A stretch of 64,000 bases of DNA from Metellina segmentata (GCA_947359465.1 OX375874.1:103543441-103607440); one strand, 5' to 3'. Positions 30,675-42,800 are shown, numbered from the stretch's first letter. Notes: a model not told the origin generated them from the letters alone. Numbers and translations: made by a program.

Positions 30675-31214
30675 TCAATCGACGGTTAATGCTTCAATTA
30701 AAGAACAATAGATTCCAGAGTACTCATTGAAGGTAAAACATAAAGCAATCACCCATACAATTATATAATACAATTTCGTCATTTGAAAGTAAGTAAATAC
30801 CATAACACCAATAATGAGATATCCAATAAATTGGTTTCGCCTCGATGAACTGCACCAATAGCCGATAAAAAGAGATGTTAGAGAAAGGTCCAGTCCAAGT
30901 TCTAATGAAGGATAAAGGTTGCTTATAACAACCATACAAACAAAATTAGAGCAAAGAATATACCACTCTGGCACTCTTTTTAAGACTGAACGTATAACAA
31001 AGAACAATAAACATCCTAATATGTGACCGAGTTTTAAAGCTGAAGCTACGTAACAGCACAGTAAAGAGAGTAATAGTACATTGAGATATTCTTGATTGAT
31101 GCCAGATGCTTCGTGAACTGTAAGCATTGCATAGGATTTTATCAATACGATATGCATGTAACAAAGCCTGTTTCCGAAGGCGACATTCAAGTATGGCTTC
31201 AAGTGAAAGGTCAT
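30675..31214 (-). CDS. multi-pass membrane protein, orphan family, member 1
   Basis: A single ATG-to-stop frame of 179 residues without introns. It is strongly hydrophobic, with about five or six membrane segments (roughly residues 44-58, 60-78, 84-101, 108-120, 127-143 and 146-161) joined by short charged loops such as RSVLKR and SSSRRNQ. I do not recognise the family. It aligns without gaps, shifted by one residue, with the frame at 52211-52768. Shared positions include LNV near residue 10, K-x-Y at 26-28, an acidic residue plus Tyr at 42-43, Tyr 85, a Leu-Asp pair near 108-109 and LYY/LFY near 146. Two homologous full-length frames of the same architecture support a real gene. Whether it is a host gene or a decayed receptor is unknown. 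Confidence 0.55.
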   Translation of the reverse strand: MTFHLKPYLNVAFGNRLCYMHIVLIKSYAMLTVHEASGINQEYLNVLLLSLLCCYVASALKLGHILGCLLFFVIRSVLKRVPEWYILCSNFVCMVVISNLYPSLELGLDLSLTSLFIGYWCSSSRRNQFIGYLIIGVMVFTYFQMTKLYYIIVWVIALCFTFNEYSGIYCSLIEALTVD

Positions 31215-31339
31215 GACGTCAGCGTTTTCTAGTCAGGCAATCCTGAAAAGAAATTGTCAAACTAAATAGATTGATTCAATATTTGGACCATTTATAAAAT
31301 ACCGAGTTTTGACTTATGAAATGTTTAAAAAAAAATATA

Positions 31340-31945
31340 TAAAGGTAAAATAAAAAAATAAAAAATAACAAAATAATAAAAAAAGTAAATAAATAAAAAT
31401 AATAAAAATAATAATAAATAAAAAACTAAAAACAAATTTAATAATAATAAAAAATATAAATAAATAAAACAATTAAATAATAAAAAATATAAATAAGTAA
31501 AACAATTAAATAATAAAAAAATATAAATAAATAAAACAATTGAATAATAATAAAAAATACAAATAAATAAAACAATTAATTAATAATAAAAAATATAAAT
31601 AAATAAAACAATTAAATAATAATAAAAAGTATAAATAAATAAAACAATTAAATAATAATAAAAAATATAAATAAATAAAACAATTAAAATAATAATAAAA
31701 AGTATAAATAAATAAAACAATTAAAATAATAATAAAAAGTATAAATAAATAAAACAATTAAAATAATAATAAAAAGTATAAATAAATAAAACAATTAAAT
31801 AATAATAAAAAATATATATAAATAAACCAATTAAATAATAATAAATAAATAATAAAAAATAAATATAAAAAATAAATAATAAAAACATATAAAAATAATT
31901 ATAAAAAATAAATAATAAATATAATAAATAAATAAAAATATAGGG
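31340..31945. repeat. AT-rich minisatellite, unit about 38-41 bp
   Basis: About a dozen units of the form ATAAATAAATAAAACAATTA followed by AATAATAATAAAAA. The units vary slightly in A-run length. The open frames across it (repeated FIYLYFLLLF) are artefacts of the repeat. Confidence 0.9.
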
Positions 31946-32236
31946 TAGCCCGCTTGGAAGAGTAACGGACCAGCAACCAGAGGGTTGCGAGTTCGAATCC
32001 AACCAAAGACCGTCGTGTAGAAAGGGGGCTGGTGGACGTTAAATCTGTCGCGGCCTGGTATGTCCTCACGATGGCATGGTGCAGAAGTTTGGAGTGGTAT
32101 CTCAGGGTGTTGCCTTGTCATCTTAGCGGGGTTCCGAATTATGTGGTGTCCTCGGATCTCTCAATTCGGAGGTTCAACCCGGACTGTCGACAATAGCCCA
32201 TTGTGTTGCTCCAGTGCGACGTTAATTAACTACCTA
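31946..32236 (+). mobile_element. SINE with SINE-A-like body but a different tRNA head
   Basis: The head is TAGCCCGCTTGGAAGAGTAA ... GTTGCGAGTTCGAATCC, with recognisable box A and box B but unlike the SINE-A head. The body follows the SINE-A order in diverged form: GGGGGCTGGTGGACGTTAAA, TCTGTCGCGGCC, GTCCTCACGATGG, AGAAGTTTGGAG, TTGCCTTGTCATC, GTGTCCTCGGATC, CCGGACTGTCGACAATAGCC and GTGCGACGTTAATTAA. Confidence 0.82.
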
Positions 32237-32267
32237 CCAAAAAAATAATAGAGCAGTGAGAGCCCGG

Positions 32268-32620
32268 TTGGAAAAGCAAGATTAGCAACCTCAGAGTATC
32301 GAATCAGAAGACCATCGAGTACAAAGGGGACTGGTACACGAAAAATCAGTCGTGGCCTTGACTGTTCTCAAATTAGCGTGATGTAGAAAGTTCGGAAATT
32401 GGGGGCGCCACCTCATTTGTTTACTTCATCATCCGATAGTGGTTCAAAATTACGAGAAGACGTCCTGGGTATGGTATTTTTGGTACTTTTAATTAACGTC
32501 GTCCTATAACATCAAAACTGGATTTTCCGTTGTTCTGGGATTTTGTCCTATTGGGATGAATTCCGGACTGTAAAAAAAAACAACCTTGTTTTGCTTTAGT
32601 ACGACGTTTATTACTTACCC
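32268..32620 (+). mobile_element. older copy of the second-head SINE, rearranged
   Basis: GAGCCCGGTTGGAAAAGCAA matches the second head type. Body blocks (CAGTCGTGGCC, GGGCGCCACCTCA, GTGGTTCAAAATTACGAG) follow. An AACGTCGTCCT block, normally the 3' end, appears twice with extra sequence between (32500-32610). Confidence 0.65.
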
Positions 32621-33368
32621 AAACAAGACAAATTCAAATACCCACACCAAGAAAAATTTTTCCGACAGAGAAATACACCCAGGGAGGAAAATAGAACCTG
32701 CGCCACTTATAACTCGCAGGTTGCAAGCACAGTGGACGAACAAATTGCCCCGACGGCTTGTCGATCATGCGATGATAATTAGAAAATATGATTTCGAGTT
32801 GCATTTTTCGTTGCAGATTTCAGGTTAAGGTATCCGAACACGTTCGAGATCCTTTTTTTAAATGTGGTATAGAGATATTTTTATGTTTAGTGTTATCAAA
32901 CAATAGCATTGGGCTATAATTAATTAAAATATGTATTCACAAATCTGTAAAAAAAGATAATTGTGTATGAAATTTTAAAGAAATTTGTCAAGAACTTCAA
33001 ATGCGCTACATAAAAATCTATTTAACGAATTTGAAAAATGATGCGATTCTTATAACTTTCAAGGTAAAACAGCTGCACTGGCCATAGCCAAGATTCTTGA
33101 CGCGATCACGGTTCAACTGCTGTACCGGCCGTTGTCTGGAGGTTAAGCTGATAGATTAATAGAATACCAATAAGATTAAAAGCTACATTTTTGAGAACGC
33201 TGCGATAAACTACAATTTCAGGTAGCCCCGATACGAGATCATTTGAACAGCAGAATTAAATTGCCGCAGATGGTCTGGATTCTTTGTTTGAGGGCGATTT
33301 TTTGTGTAGAGTACAGAGTATTGTAATAATTTCGAGGATAGAAATACGACTATCCCCTACCCATATTA
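32621..33368. other. no recognised gene
   Basis: AT-rich sequence. Short segments near 32680-32760 (ACTCGCAGGTTGCAAGC) recall tRNA-head sequence but are too diverged to call. Confidence 0.45.
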
Positions 33369-33675
33369 TTGGTTGGATTAATAATTGGGTTACTAGTTGA
33401 ATATTCACGTCGCATTGGATCAATGAAAAAGGCTATTGAAGACCTTCTGGAATCAATCTCGAAGAGACCGATACAAGAACAAAACCTCGGTTATTTTGAA
33501 TCACTGTCAGATGACGAGGTCGTATCTGAGCTGGTACCCCACTCACACACACACAACTTTCATATCACCGACATAGCATCTGATTACTCGAGATTTTGCG
33601 CCCACCAGCCCCCATTTACACTACGGTCTTTGATTGGATCAAGCTTCGAACTCGCAACCGTTCGCATGTTAATAC
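33369..33675 (-). mobile_element. diverged second-head SINE
   Basis: On the minus strand, a head with TGCGAGTTCGAAGCTTGATC precedes body blocks CTGGTGGGCGCAAAAT, GGGTACCAGCTCAG and CGTCATCTGACAG. An internal (AC)n expansion lies near 33540-33555. Confidence 0.7.
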
Positions 33676-34722
33676 TTTAGATTCTTTTAATTGTTCTTCC
33701 TCGACCCCCTAGTTGTATGGCATTACTTGAAATTGCTTTGTGATAATCCTTAAATTTTGAGGCATAAGGTACAAATTAGGAATTCGTCGTATTTCAAAAT
33801 TTTGGTTTAATCTGCTACTGTTAGGCTACATTTGGTTTTGTTTAAACATCTGTAATTCACAATTACGATGCACTTACCTAATAGCATTAGTTCGATTCGT
33901 TTGAATGCAAACTATAATACGAGTAAAAAATGTTACAATGCATGAAACCTAACAAGATTTGCCAATTTTTCGAAATTTGACCAGGTTTTATAACTAGAAA
34001 ACTACAAAAAGGCATTTTAGTAGAAAACAGTATAAATTTCATTACGATCCCATCAATGCAAGTCTATTTTGAAAGTCCACCTTCTCCACTTCAAATGTAT
34101 ATTATCAAAAATCTTGTTTCCTCATGTTATAGCCGATCGAAAACTAGAATGTTAAAATACAAATAACATTACAAAAAAGAGAAGCCAAATCAGCTTTCCT
34201 AAGTCATATTCGTATTCAGCACATTGAATTAACTAGGAAATGACTATTTTCATCTCGGAAGCAAAAAATGTTTGAAATTTTGTCGCCGCGGAATTGAACG
34301 TTGGATGGTAGAAAATAATATTTTCAATTTTATGAATGGTTGTTTTGTTGTTTTAAGTTCCTTTAACAAGCATTATTAAGGTTGCAGGATTGAAACTCCC
34401 TACCATTAAAACTTTGCGGTTTTTTTCTATGCGGGAAAGGTTGGGTTAATGTAATATATACGACACAATTTTTGAATACTGAAATGCTTACCTCTTTCCT
34501 ATGTAGGCAGAGAGAATACTGTACTCAATTACTTCTTGAAACGATTACCAATTTGTTACGTCAAATATTTCAATAGGAGTATCCCCTTTCTCTTTCAATA
34601 ATTCTATTTTTGAACGGTACTTCTATGTTATCTAAAATTACAAGGTACAGTGAAACTTTGATTAACTGTCAGTCCGTAATTACGGAAAATTGTCGCTCAG
34701 AAAGCCCAATCCTTGAATGGTA
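33676..34722. other. no recognised gene
   Basis: AT-rich sequence, no family resemblance on either strand. Confidence 0.6.
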
Positions 34723-35156
34723 GCCGACCAACCGGTATAGTGGTTAAGGTGTTAGCCTCTAGATCGGAAGGTTCCTGATTCGAATCCGGGTGGGGGCATT
34801 GATGTTTGTAAACGTATGGTGTAGAGGCGGCTGGTGCACCTTAAATCTGTCGTGGCCGAAAGTCCTCACGTTGGGTTGGCGTGGAAGTTTGGAGAGTGGG
34901 GTGCCAGCTCAGGTGTTGCTTCGTCATCTGATCGTGGTTCAAAATTACGAGGTATTGTCCTCGAATATTTCCCTTAAAGGAAGTTTGGAGAGTGGGGTGC
35001 CTGCTCAGGTGTTGCTTCGTCACCTGACCGTGGTTCAAAATTACGAGGTGTTGTCCTCGGATCTTTCCCTTAAGGGACTGATCCCGGACCGTCGTCAATA
35101 GCCTGTTGTGTTGCTCTAGTACGACGTTATAACTAAAATTACCAATTACCAATTAC
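34723..35156 (+). mobile_element. SINE-A copy with internal duplication of its body
   Basis: The head (GCCGACCAACCGGTATAGTG) and body are complete. The block from GGAAGTTTGGAGAGTGGGGT to CTTTCCCTTAA occurs twice (about 34886-34978 and 34979-35073). It ends in (ATTACC)n. This is a first step towards the tandem arrays that follow. Confidence 0.88.
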
Positions 35157-35161
35157 CACCC

Positions 35162-35496
35162 GGTAATGGTAATGGTAATTTTTAGTTAACGTCGTACTAG
35201 AGCTATACAACGGGCTATTGACGACGGTCCGGGATCAGTCCCTTACGGAAAAGATCCGAGGACAACACCTCGTAATTTTGAACCACGGTCAGATGACGAA
35301 GCAACACCTGAGCTGGCACCCCACTCTCCAAACTTCCACGCCAACCCAACGTGAGGACTTTCGGCCACGACAGATTTAAGGTGCACCAGCCGCCTCTACA
35401 CCATACGCTTACAAACATCCATGCCCGGACCCGGATTCGAAACAGGAACCTTCCGATCTAGAGGCTAACACCTAAACCACTATACCGGTTGGTCGG
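35162..35496 (-). mobile_element. SINE-A copy at the start of duplicated block 1
   Basis: Full-length. It carries private variants (GGATTCGAAACAGG, CACCTAAACCAC) that are shared only with the copy at 36830-37146, tying the two blocks together. Confidence 0.9.
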
Positions 35497-35508
35497 CAAT
35501 TACCACCC

Positions 35509-36494
35509 GGAATTGGAGCTCAGGTGTTGCTTCGTCACCTGACCGTGGTTCAAAATTACGAGGTGTTGTCCTCGGATCTTTCCCTTAAGGGACTGATCCC
35601 GGACCGTCGTCAATAGCCCGTTGTGTTGCTCTAGTACGACGTTATAACTAAAATTACCAATTACCAATTACCACCCGGAATTGGAGCTCAGGTATTGCTT
35701 CGTCACCTGACCGTGGTTCAAAATTACGAGGTGTTGTCCTCGGATCTTTCCCTTAAGGGACTGATCCCGGACCGTCGTCAATAGCCCGTTGTGTTGCTCT
35801 AGTACGACGTTATAACTAAAATTACCAATTACCAATTACCACCCGGAATTGGAGCTCAGGTATTGCTTCGTCACCTGACCGTGGTTCAAAATTACGAGGT
35901 GTTGTCCTCGGATCTTTCCCTTAAGGGACTGATCCCGGACCGTCGTCAATAGCCCGTTCTGTTGCTCTAGTACGACGTTATAACTAAAATTACCAATTAC
36001 CACCCGGAATTGGAGCTCAGGTGTTGCTTCGTCACCTGACCGTGGTTCAAAATTACGAGGTGTTGTCCTCGGATCTTTCCCTTAAGGGACTGATCCCGGA
36101 CCGTCGTCAATCGCCCGTTGTGTTGCTCTAGTACGACGTTAACTAAAATTACCAATTACCAATTACCACCCGGAATTGGATATCAGGTGTTGCTTCGTCA
36201 TCTGACCGTGGTTCAAAATTACGAGGTGTTGTCCTCAGATCTTTCCCTTAAGGGACTGATCCCGGACCTTCGTCAATAGCCCGTTGTGTTGCTCTAGTAC
36301 GACGTTAACTAAAATTACCAATTACCACCCGGAATTGGAGCTCAGGTGTTGCTTCGTCACCTGACCGTGGTTCAAAATTACGAGGTGTTGTCCTCGGTTC
36401 TTTCCCTTAAGGGACTGATCCCGGACCGTCGTCAATAGCCCGTTGTGTTGCTCTAGTACGACGTTAACTAAAATTACCATTACCATTACCACCC
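35509..36494 (+). repeat. SINE-derived satellite, six units of 159-168 bp
   Basis: Units begin at about 35509, 35677, 35845, 36006, 36172 and 36331. Each is GGAATTGGAGCTCAGGT, then the SINE-A 3' half from GTTGCTTCGTCA to CGACGTTA, then (ATTACC)n and ACCC. The units lack the tRNA head and so cannot be transcribed from it. Confidence 0.92.
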
Positions 36495-36747
36495 GGAATT
36501 GGAATTATTTTTCTTCCTTTTTTTGTGTCGAAGACGTTTAACGACCCCTATTGGCGACCCGCTCCGGTGAAAGCGTTTTGTCAACTTTTGTAGACAACAC
36601 AAAGGCGTGAGCACTCTTCTCACCCCTTTGTAGAGAAAAGGGATCACCCATTTCTGTTGTACACACAATACTAGCGATGAGGGCAAAATATCAGAGAGCG
36701 AACAAAAAACGACGTGAGATACGGGTTTGCGAGGAGGATGGTAATGG
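36495..36747. other. unique spacer within the duplicated block
   Basis: About 250 bp of mixed composition (AACGACCCCTATTGGCGACC; GTGAGCACTCTTCTCACC, a potential hairpin). No gene is recognised. The same spacer recurs at 38145-38397. Confidence 0.6.
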
Positions 36748-36829
36748 ATGGTAATGATAATTTTAGTTAACGTCGTACTAGAGCAACACAATGGGCTATT
36801 GAAGACGGTACGGGCAAAGGCAAAGGCAA

Positions 36830-38461
36830 TTCCAGTTAACGTCGTACTAGAGCAACACAACGGGCTATTGACGACGGTCCGGAATCAGTCCCTTAAGGGA
36901 AAGATTCGAGGACAACACCTCGTAATTTTGAACCACGGTCAGATGACGAAGCAACACCTGAACTGGCACCCCACTCTCCAAACTTCCACGCCAACCCAAC
37001 GTGAGGACTTTCGGCCACGACAGATTTAAGGTGCACCAGCCGCCTCTACACCATACGCTTACAAACATCCATGCCCGGACCCGGATTCGAAACAGGAACC
37101 TTCCGATCTAGAGGCTAACACCTAAACCACTATACCGGTTGGTCGGCAATTACCACCCGGAATTGGAGCTCAGGTGTTGCTTCGTCACCTGACCGTGGTT
37201 CAAAATTACGAGGTGTTGTCCTCGGATCTTTCCCTTAAGGGACTGATCCCGGACCGTCGTCAATAGCCCGTTGTGTTGCTCTAGTACGACGTTATAACTA
37301 AAATTACCAATTACCAATTACCACCCGGAATTGGAGCTCAGGTATTGCTTCGTCACCTGACCGTGGTTCAAAATTACGAGGTGTTGTCCTCGGATCTTTC
37401 CCTTAAGGGACTGATCCCGGACCGTCGTCAATAGCCCGTTGTGTTGCTCTAGTACGACGTTATAACTAAAATTACCAATTACCAATTACCACCCGGAATT
37501 GGAGCTCAGGTATTGCTTCGTCACCTGACCGTGGTTCAAAATTACGAGGTGTTGTCCTCGGATCTTTCCCTTAAGGGACTGATCCCGGACCGTCGTCAAT
37601 AGCCCGTTCTGTTGCTCTAGTACGACGTTATAACTAAAATTACCAATTACCACCCGGAATTGGAGCTCAGGTGTTGCTTCGTCACCTGACCGTGGTTCAA
37701 AATTACGAGGTGTTGTCCTCGGATCTTTCCCTTAAGGGACTGATCCCGGACCGTCGTCAATCGCCCGTTGTGTTGCTCTAGTACGACGTTAACTAAAATT
37801 ACCAATTACCAATTACCACCCGGAATTGGATATCAGGTGTTGCTTCGTCATCTGACCGTGGTTCAAAATTACGAGGTGTTGTCCTCAGATCTTTCCCTTA
37901 AGGGACTGATCCCGGACCTTCGTCAATAGCCCGTTGTGTTGCTCTAGTACGACGTTAACTAAAATTACCAATTACCACCCGGAATTGGAGCTCAGGTGTT
38001 GCTTCGTCACCTGACCGTGGTTCAAAATTACGAGGTGTTGTCCTCGGTTCTTTCCCTTAAGGGACTGATCCCGGACCGTCGTCAATAGCCCGTTGTGTTG
38101 CTCTAGTACGACGTTAACTAAAATTACCATTACCATTACCACCCGGAATTGGAATTATTTTTCTTCCTTTTTTTGTGTCGAAGACGTTTAACGACCCCTA
38201 TTGGCGACCCGCTCCGGTGAAAGCGTTTTGTCAACTTTTGTAGACAACACAAAGGCGTGAGCACTCTTCTCACCCCTTTGTAGAGAAAAGGGATCACCCA
38301 TTTCTGTTGTACACACAATACTAGCGATGAGGGCAAAATATCAGAGAGCGAACAAAAAACGACGTGAGATACGGGTTTGCGAGGAGGATGGTAATGGATG
38401 GTAATGATAATTTTAGTTAACGTCGTACTAGAGCAACACAATGGGCTATTGAAGACGGTAC
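36830..38461. repeat. tandem segmental duplication, block 2
   Basis: Second copy of the 35180-36811 block. It contains a minus-strand SINE-A (about 36830-37146), satellite units at 37159-38144 and the spacer at 38145-38397. After GACGGTACGGG it continues into ordinary SINE sequence where block 1 switches to CAAAGGCAAAGG. Confidence 0.9.
37159..38144 (+). repeat. SINE-derived satellite, second array of six units
   Basis: Same six units in the same order and with the same unit lengths as 35509-36494. Confidence 0.92.
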
Positions 38462-38583
38462 GGGATCAATCCCTTAAAGGAAAGTTCCGAGGACAACACC
38501 TCGTAATTTTGAACCACGGTCAGATGACGAAGCAACACCTGAGCTGGCACCCCACACTCCAAACTTCCACACCAACCCAAAGA
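38405..38583 (-). mobile_element. partial SINE-A
   Basis: The 3' part of the SINE, ending at CTCCAAACTTCCACACCAAC. Head absent. It overlaps the end of duplicated block 2. Confidence 0.85.
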
Positions 38584-38639
38584 ATGGCAAAGGAAAACGG
38601 GTGATTATCTCTAAAATCGAAAATAGACGAAATAGAGGA

Positions 38640-38880
38640 GCATTTTCAACCCAAATTTAGTAGCTGAGAAATGTCAGTGGCTCATACCTGCTTCACCATG
38701 ACAATGCTGTGTCATATAGCAGTGGTTATTAACACGTGGTTTGAGGAAATGGGTGTGGAAAAACGTAAATGGCTATCCCCAAATCCAGATCTCAACCACT
38801 TGGAACATCCTTGGGATGAGTTAGAGCGACGGTTACGAGACCAGGCCAACCCGACCATAAAGCACCACTGATCTGTTTGC
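38640..38880 (+). pseudogene. Tc1-like transposase fragment, left part
   Basis: HHDNA followed, after a frame change, by WLSPNPDLNHLEHPWDELERRL matches the Tc1 block around the last two catalytic acidic residues. The coding match resumes at 39245-39301 (LKDEWSRNVLQ) beyond a SINE and probably continues to about 51200 beyond the hAT element. One old Tc1 was therefore broken by two later insertions. Confidence 0.8.
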
Positions 38881-38894
38881 CAATTTGAAGGATG

Positions 38895-39230
38895 ATGGTA
38901 ATCGTAATGGTAATTTTAGTTAACGTCGTACTAGAGCAACACAACGGGCTATTGACGACGGTCCGGGATCAGTCCCTTTAGGAAAAGATCCGAGGACAAC
39001 ACCTCGTAATTTTGAACCACGGTCAGATGACGAAGCAACACCTGAGCTGGCACCCCACTCTCCAAACTTCCACGCCAACCCAACGTGAGGACTTTCGGCC
39101 ACGACAGATTTAAGGTGCACCAGCCGCCTCTACACCATACGCTTACAAACATCCATGCCCGGACCCGGATTCGAACCAGGAACCTTCCGACCTAGAGGCT
39201 AACGCCTTAACCACTATACCGGTTGGTCGG
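38895..39230 (-). mobile_element. SINE-A inserted in the Tc1 relic
   Basis: Full length. Target duplication CAATTTGAAGGATG at 38881-38894 and CAATTTGAAAGATG at 39231-39244, differing at one base. Confidence 0.92.
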
Positions 39231-39535
39231 CAATTTGAAAGATGAATGGAGCAGAAACGTATTGCAAATTGATGGAAAGTCTTCCTCGAAGAGCTGCAGA
39301 TGTCATATGTAGAGATGTAAAATTCCCACATTTTTTGGGAGGAGGGAAAAAACGCGGGATTTTTGGGAATTAACCGGGAATTTTGGGGGAACATTGGGAA
39401 TTTTGAACGTAAACAAAAACAACCATATTTTACCATCAGTTTTCATTTTCTAGGTACTCTTTTGAGGAGTTTAAGACAATTTTTGATATAAATTCACTGA
39501 AAAACTATTCTGCAATTGAAATTCTTATTAATATT

Positions 39536-39866
39536 TTTAGCGCTTCATACCTTACCTGTATAGGTTTAAATGCCGGTCAAGGGTTGGCGGGATTATACTT
39601 ACCTGCTGAGTCTAGACTCCCCCTGAAAACCTAGATCAAACATAGTGGTTCCAAAAACACAAATAATGTGACACTGGATAGTGTTAACTAATTTTATTGG
39701 TTTTCTTGAATAATTAGTTATATAAGGTACAGGTAACCAAACGCTAAAAATCGAAGCCGACCATGCTGGTCAAAAACTTCCTTCTTACTCTTACTCTTTA
39801 CACTCTATTCAGTTCAGTTCCCTTTTTCGCTGCCACGTAAAACATGATAAATTATCGTCTGTCACA
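39536..39866 (-). repeat. 3' LTR of the minus-strand Gypsy element
   Basis: In element orientation it starts TGTGACAGACG and ends GAAGCGCTAAA. The end of the Gag-Pol frame overlaps it by 15 bases. Confidence 0.93.
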
Positions 39867-42800
39867 CACTCCCCCTCTGGTTCCAGGCGTGCGTCCCGTG
39901 ACGGAACCAGGACCCACTTTTCTTGGGCGGCCGCGCTTTCGTAGAGGCATGACAGGCACAGTGTTGGCATTTTGGCATGGTCTGAGGGCTGACGTGTGGT
40001 ATACTCCCAATGGTACATCCGGTGATACTGGATTTGCTACTTCATAGGTGGTGGGTGAACGCTGGGTAAGAATGATGTAGGGCCCATCGCGACGAGGCAT
40101 AAACTTTGCAGTCTTACCCTGCTTGGCTTTACTGATTGGGTGAGACGATACCCAAACAGTATCTCCTGGAGAATATTGAGGACCAGGCCGTCTGTTTTTA
40201 TCGGCATATTTTTTCCTTTGGTCTTGTTTCTGTTCTACCACCTCTTTGACTTGGGCAATGGCACTAGCAAATCTTTTGAGGAACGGCGTGATTTCAGGGA
40301 CAAAATTATCATTGTCAATCACTGTTCGCAAGTCATGAGTGACGTCATCGGTTGTTCTGGGTTCTCTACCGAATTGCAGGAATGCAGCAGTTTGGCCAGT
40401 TGATTCACACTTTGCAGTGTTCATTGCAAAACGGATAGGGGCTAGTTTTTCAGGCCATAAGGAGTGTTCATTCCCCACCAGGATTGCGAGACGTGGTTTC
40501 AAGTCTCTGTTCTTCCGTTCCACAGGATTCGCCTGGGGGTGATATACTGGCACAAAGTTTTGCTTGATTTTTAGGAGGAAACACAATTGTTGCATTACTG
40601 CGCTAACAAATTGTGTTCCATTGTCACTAATGATCCGACGAGGTAAGCCATACCTCAGGATTACTTCCTCGAGTAGAGTTGTCGCACACTCCCTGGCGGT
40701 AGCTTGTTGTAGAGCAAACAACTCCACCCATCTTGTCGCACAGTCCTCAATTATGAGTATCCATTTTTCACCATTTTTACTTTCTGGTAAAGGACCAAAA
40801 AGATCTATGGCCAGAGTTTCAAATCTTTGTGATTGAACAGGTGTCTGCAACAGTCCTGCAGGCTTAAGGTTTGATGCCTTGTATCTGTTACAGTCACAGC
40901 AGTTCTTCACATAATCTGCGATAAATTTCCTCATCCCAGTCCAAAAATAACGCTTCGAGATTCTTTGAAAAGTTCCCTCAGCGCCATAATGGCCTGCTGT
41001 AGCACCATCATGGTGCTCTTGTAGAACTTTGATCCTTTCTTGAGAGGGGACAACTAGTTGAGCATCTTCGGCTTCAGATTCCGGTGCATATCGGTAAAGG
41101 ACACCCTGGTTCATGATATATCCACGGTCAGTCCAATTTACTAGTTCTTCATGTTTGTCCACCTGCTCAAAACAATCTACAATTTTCTGCAAGTCGGGAT
41201 CCTTCAGTTGATTCTCCCTCATTTCTTTTGGGTTCTTGGAAGGTAATCCTATTGCGACAATGCATATTTCACAAGAGGATTCATTGTGTTGACAGGGTGG
41301 TCTTGACAACATGTCTGCAATCACATTTGACTTTCCAGGTAGGTATGTCACTTTCAAGTTGAAAGACTGCAACTGTAAGGCCCATCTGGCCAACCTTCCT
41401 GAAGGAGACTTCAAACTCATGAGCCATTTCAATGGCTGGTGGTCTGATGCCACTGTTACTTCACCACCTTCCACATACCCTCGAAATTTGTTGAGAGCCC
41501 AGACTATGGCTAGGGCTTCACGCTCTGTGGTCGAATAATTACGTTCAGCAGCATTCAGCAGCCGACTCGCATATTCAATAGGATGCTCATCTGCACCTTC
41601 ACCCTGAAGCAGGATTGCTCCCAGAGCATAATTACTTGCATCGGTTCGGATGCTAAAAGGCATTTGTTCGTCTACTTGTTTCAAGATAGGGGTTGAAATC
41701 AAGCACTGTTTAAGTATTTCAAAGGCCTTTTGCTCTTTGTCACTCCAAGACCATGGAACTTTCTTCCGGGTGAGGTTGCTCAAAGGTTGGGAGATATCAG
41801 CAAAATTCTTGATAAATCGCCTGTACCAGGAGCATGTTTGCAAGAAGGATTGCAACTGCTTGACTGATTTTGGAGGTGGGATTTTTGCAATAGATGACAC
41901 TTTGTCATGGTCTACTTGAATGCCTTTAGGTGTGATCCAGTGTCCTAGATATTTTACTTGTTCACATGAAAAATTGCACTTTTCTCTGTTTGCTGTTAAT
42001 TTGTATAGACTGAGTCTGTCAAAGACCGCTTGCAAATCCAAAAGGTGATTTTCAAAAGTAGGCGAAAGCACAATGATGTCATCAAGGTATGTTAGAAGAT
42101 TTATGTTTGAAAGTCCACGACGAAAATTATCCATAAGTCGCTGGAATGTGGCTGGTGCATTCCGCAACCCAAACGGCATTCGATTGAAGCGGAACGTTCC
42201 AAATGGGCAAACAAAGGCAGTCTTATCTTTATCAGGAGGATAGACCTCAACCTGGTGATAGCCGGACTTTAAGTCTATGGTCGAAATGTAGGCTGAATGT
42301 TTTGCTTCATGCAACAAATCGTCCATTCTGGGCAGTGGATAGGTATCTGGTATTGTGTTTGCGTTCAGTTTGCGATAATCCACGCATAGACGAATAGTTC
42401 CATTTGGCTTTGGTATAAGTACCACTGGAGCGGCATAAGGAGACTCGCATTCTTCGATTATACCTTTGTCCAGAAGTTCGTCTATTTCTTTCTTGAGGAG
42501 CTCTTTCTTAGCAGGAGACATTCTGTAAGGAGGAGCAGCAACTGGGTTTTTGTCACCAGTATTTATTCTGTGTTCCACAAAAGGAGTGGCCTCTCCCCCT
42601 GGCTGGAACAACTTCACATATCTTGTTAACAGGGTGTTCAGCTTTTTCCGTTGATCGTTCTTCAACTGTTTCGCCTCTTCTTCACGAAGAATGCAAGAGT
42701 TGATTTCTACCCCAGCTGGTTGAAGAGGTTGGTCTTCGACTTCTTTGCGAAAGTTAAAGTGGTGGGTAGGGTCGTCCCAAAAATTCCATCTTCGATTCTT

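Larger units (their letters stand above)
35180..36811. repeat. tandem segmental duplication, block 1
   Basis: This block repeats at 36830-38461 with a constant offset of 1650 bases. It includes one SINE-A, six satellite units and a unique 245 bp spacer. The copies share even rare variants. Both edges lie within SINE-A sequence, so unequal exchange between SINE copies is the likely mechanism. Confidence 0.9.

Noticed and set aside
31506..32002. Minus-strand frames rich in FIYLYFLLLF repeats
   Set aside because: Low-complexity translation of the AT-rich minisatellite, not a membrane protein.
35509..38144. Regularly spaced repeats that could suggest a CRISPR-like or regulatory array
   Set aside because: Units are 159-168 bp contiguous copies without unique spacers, and the genome is eukaryotic. 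They are a SINE-derived satellite.
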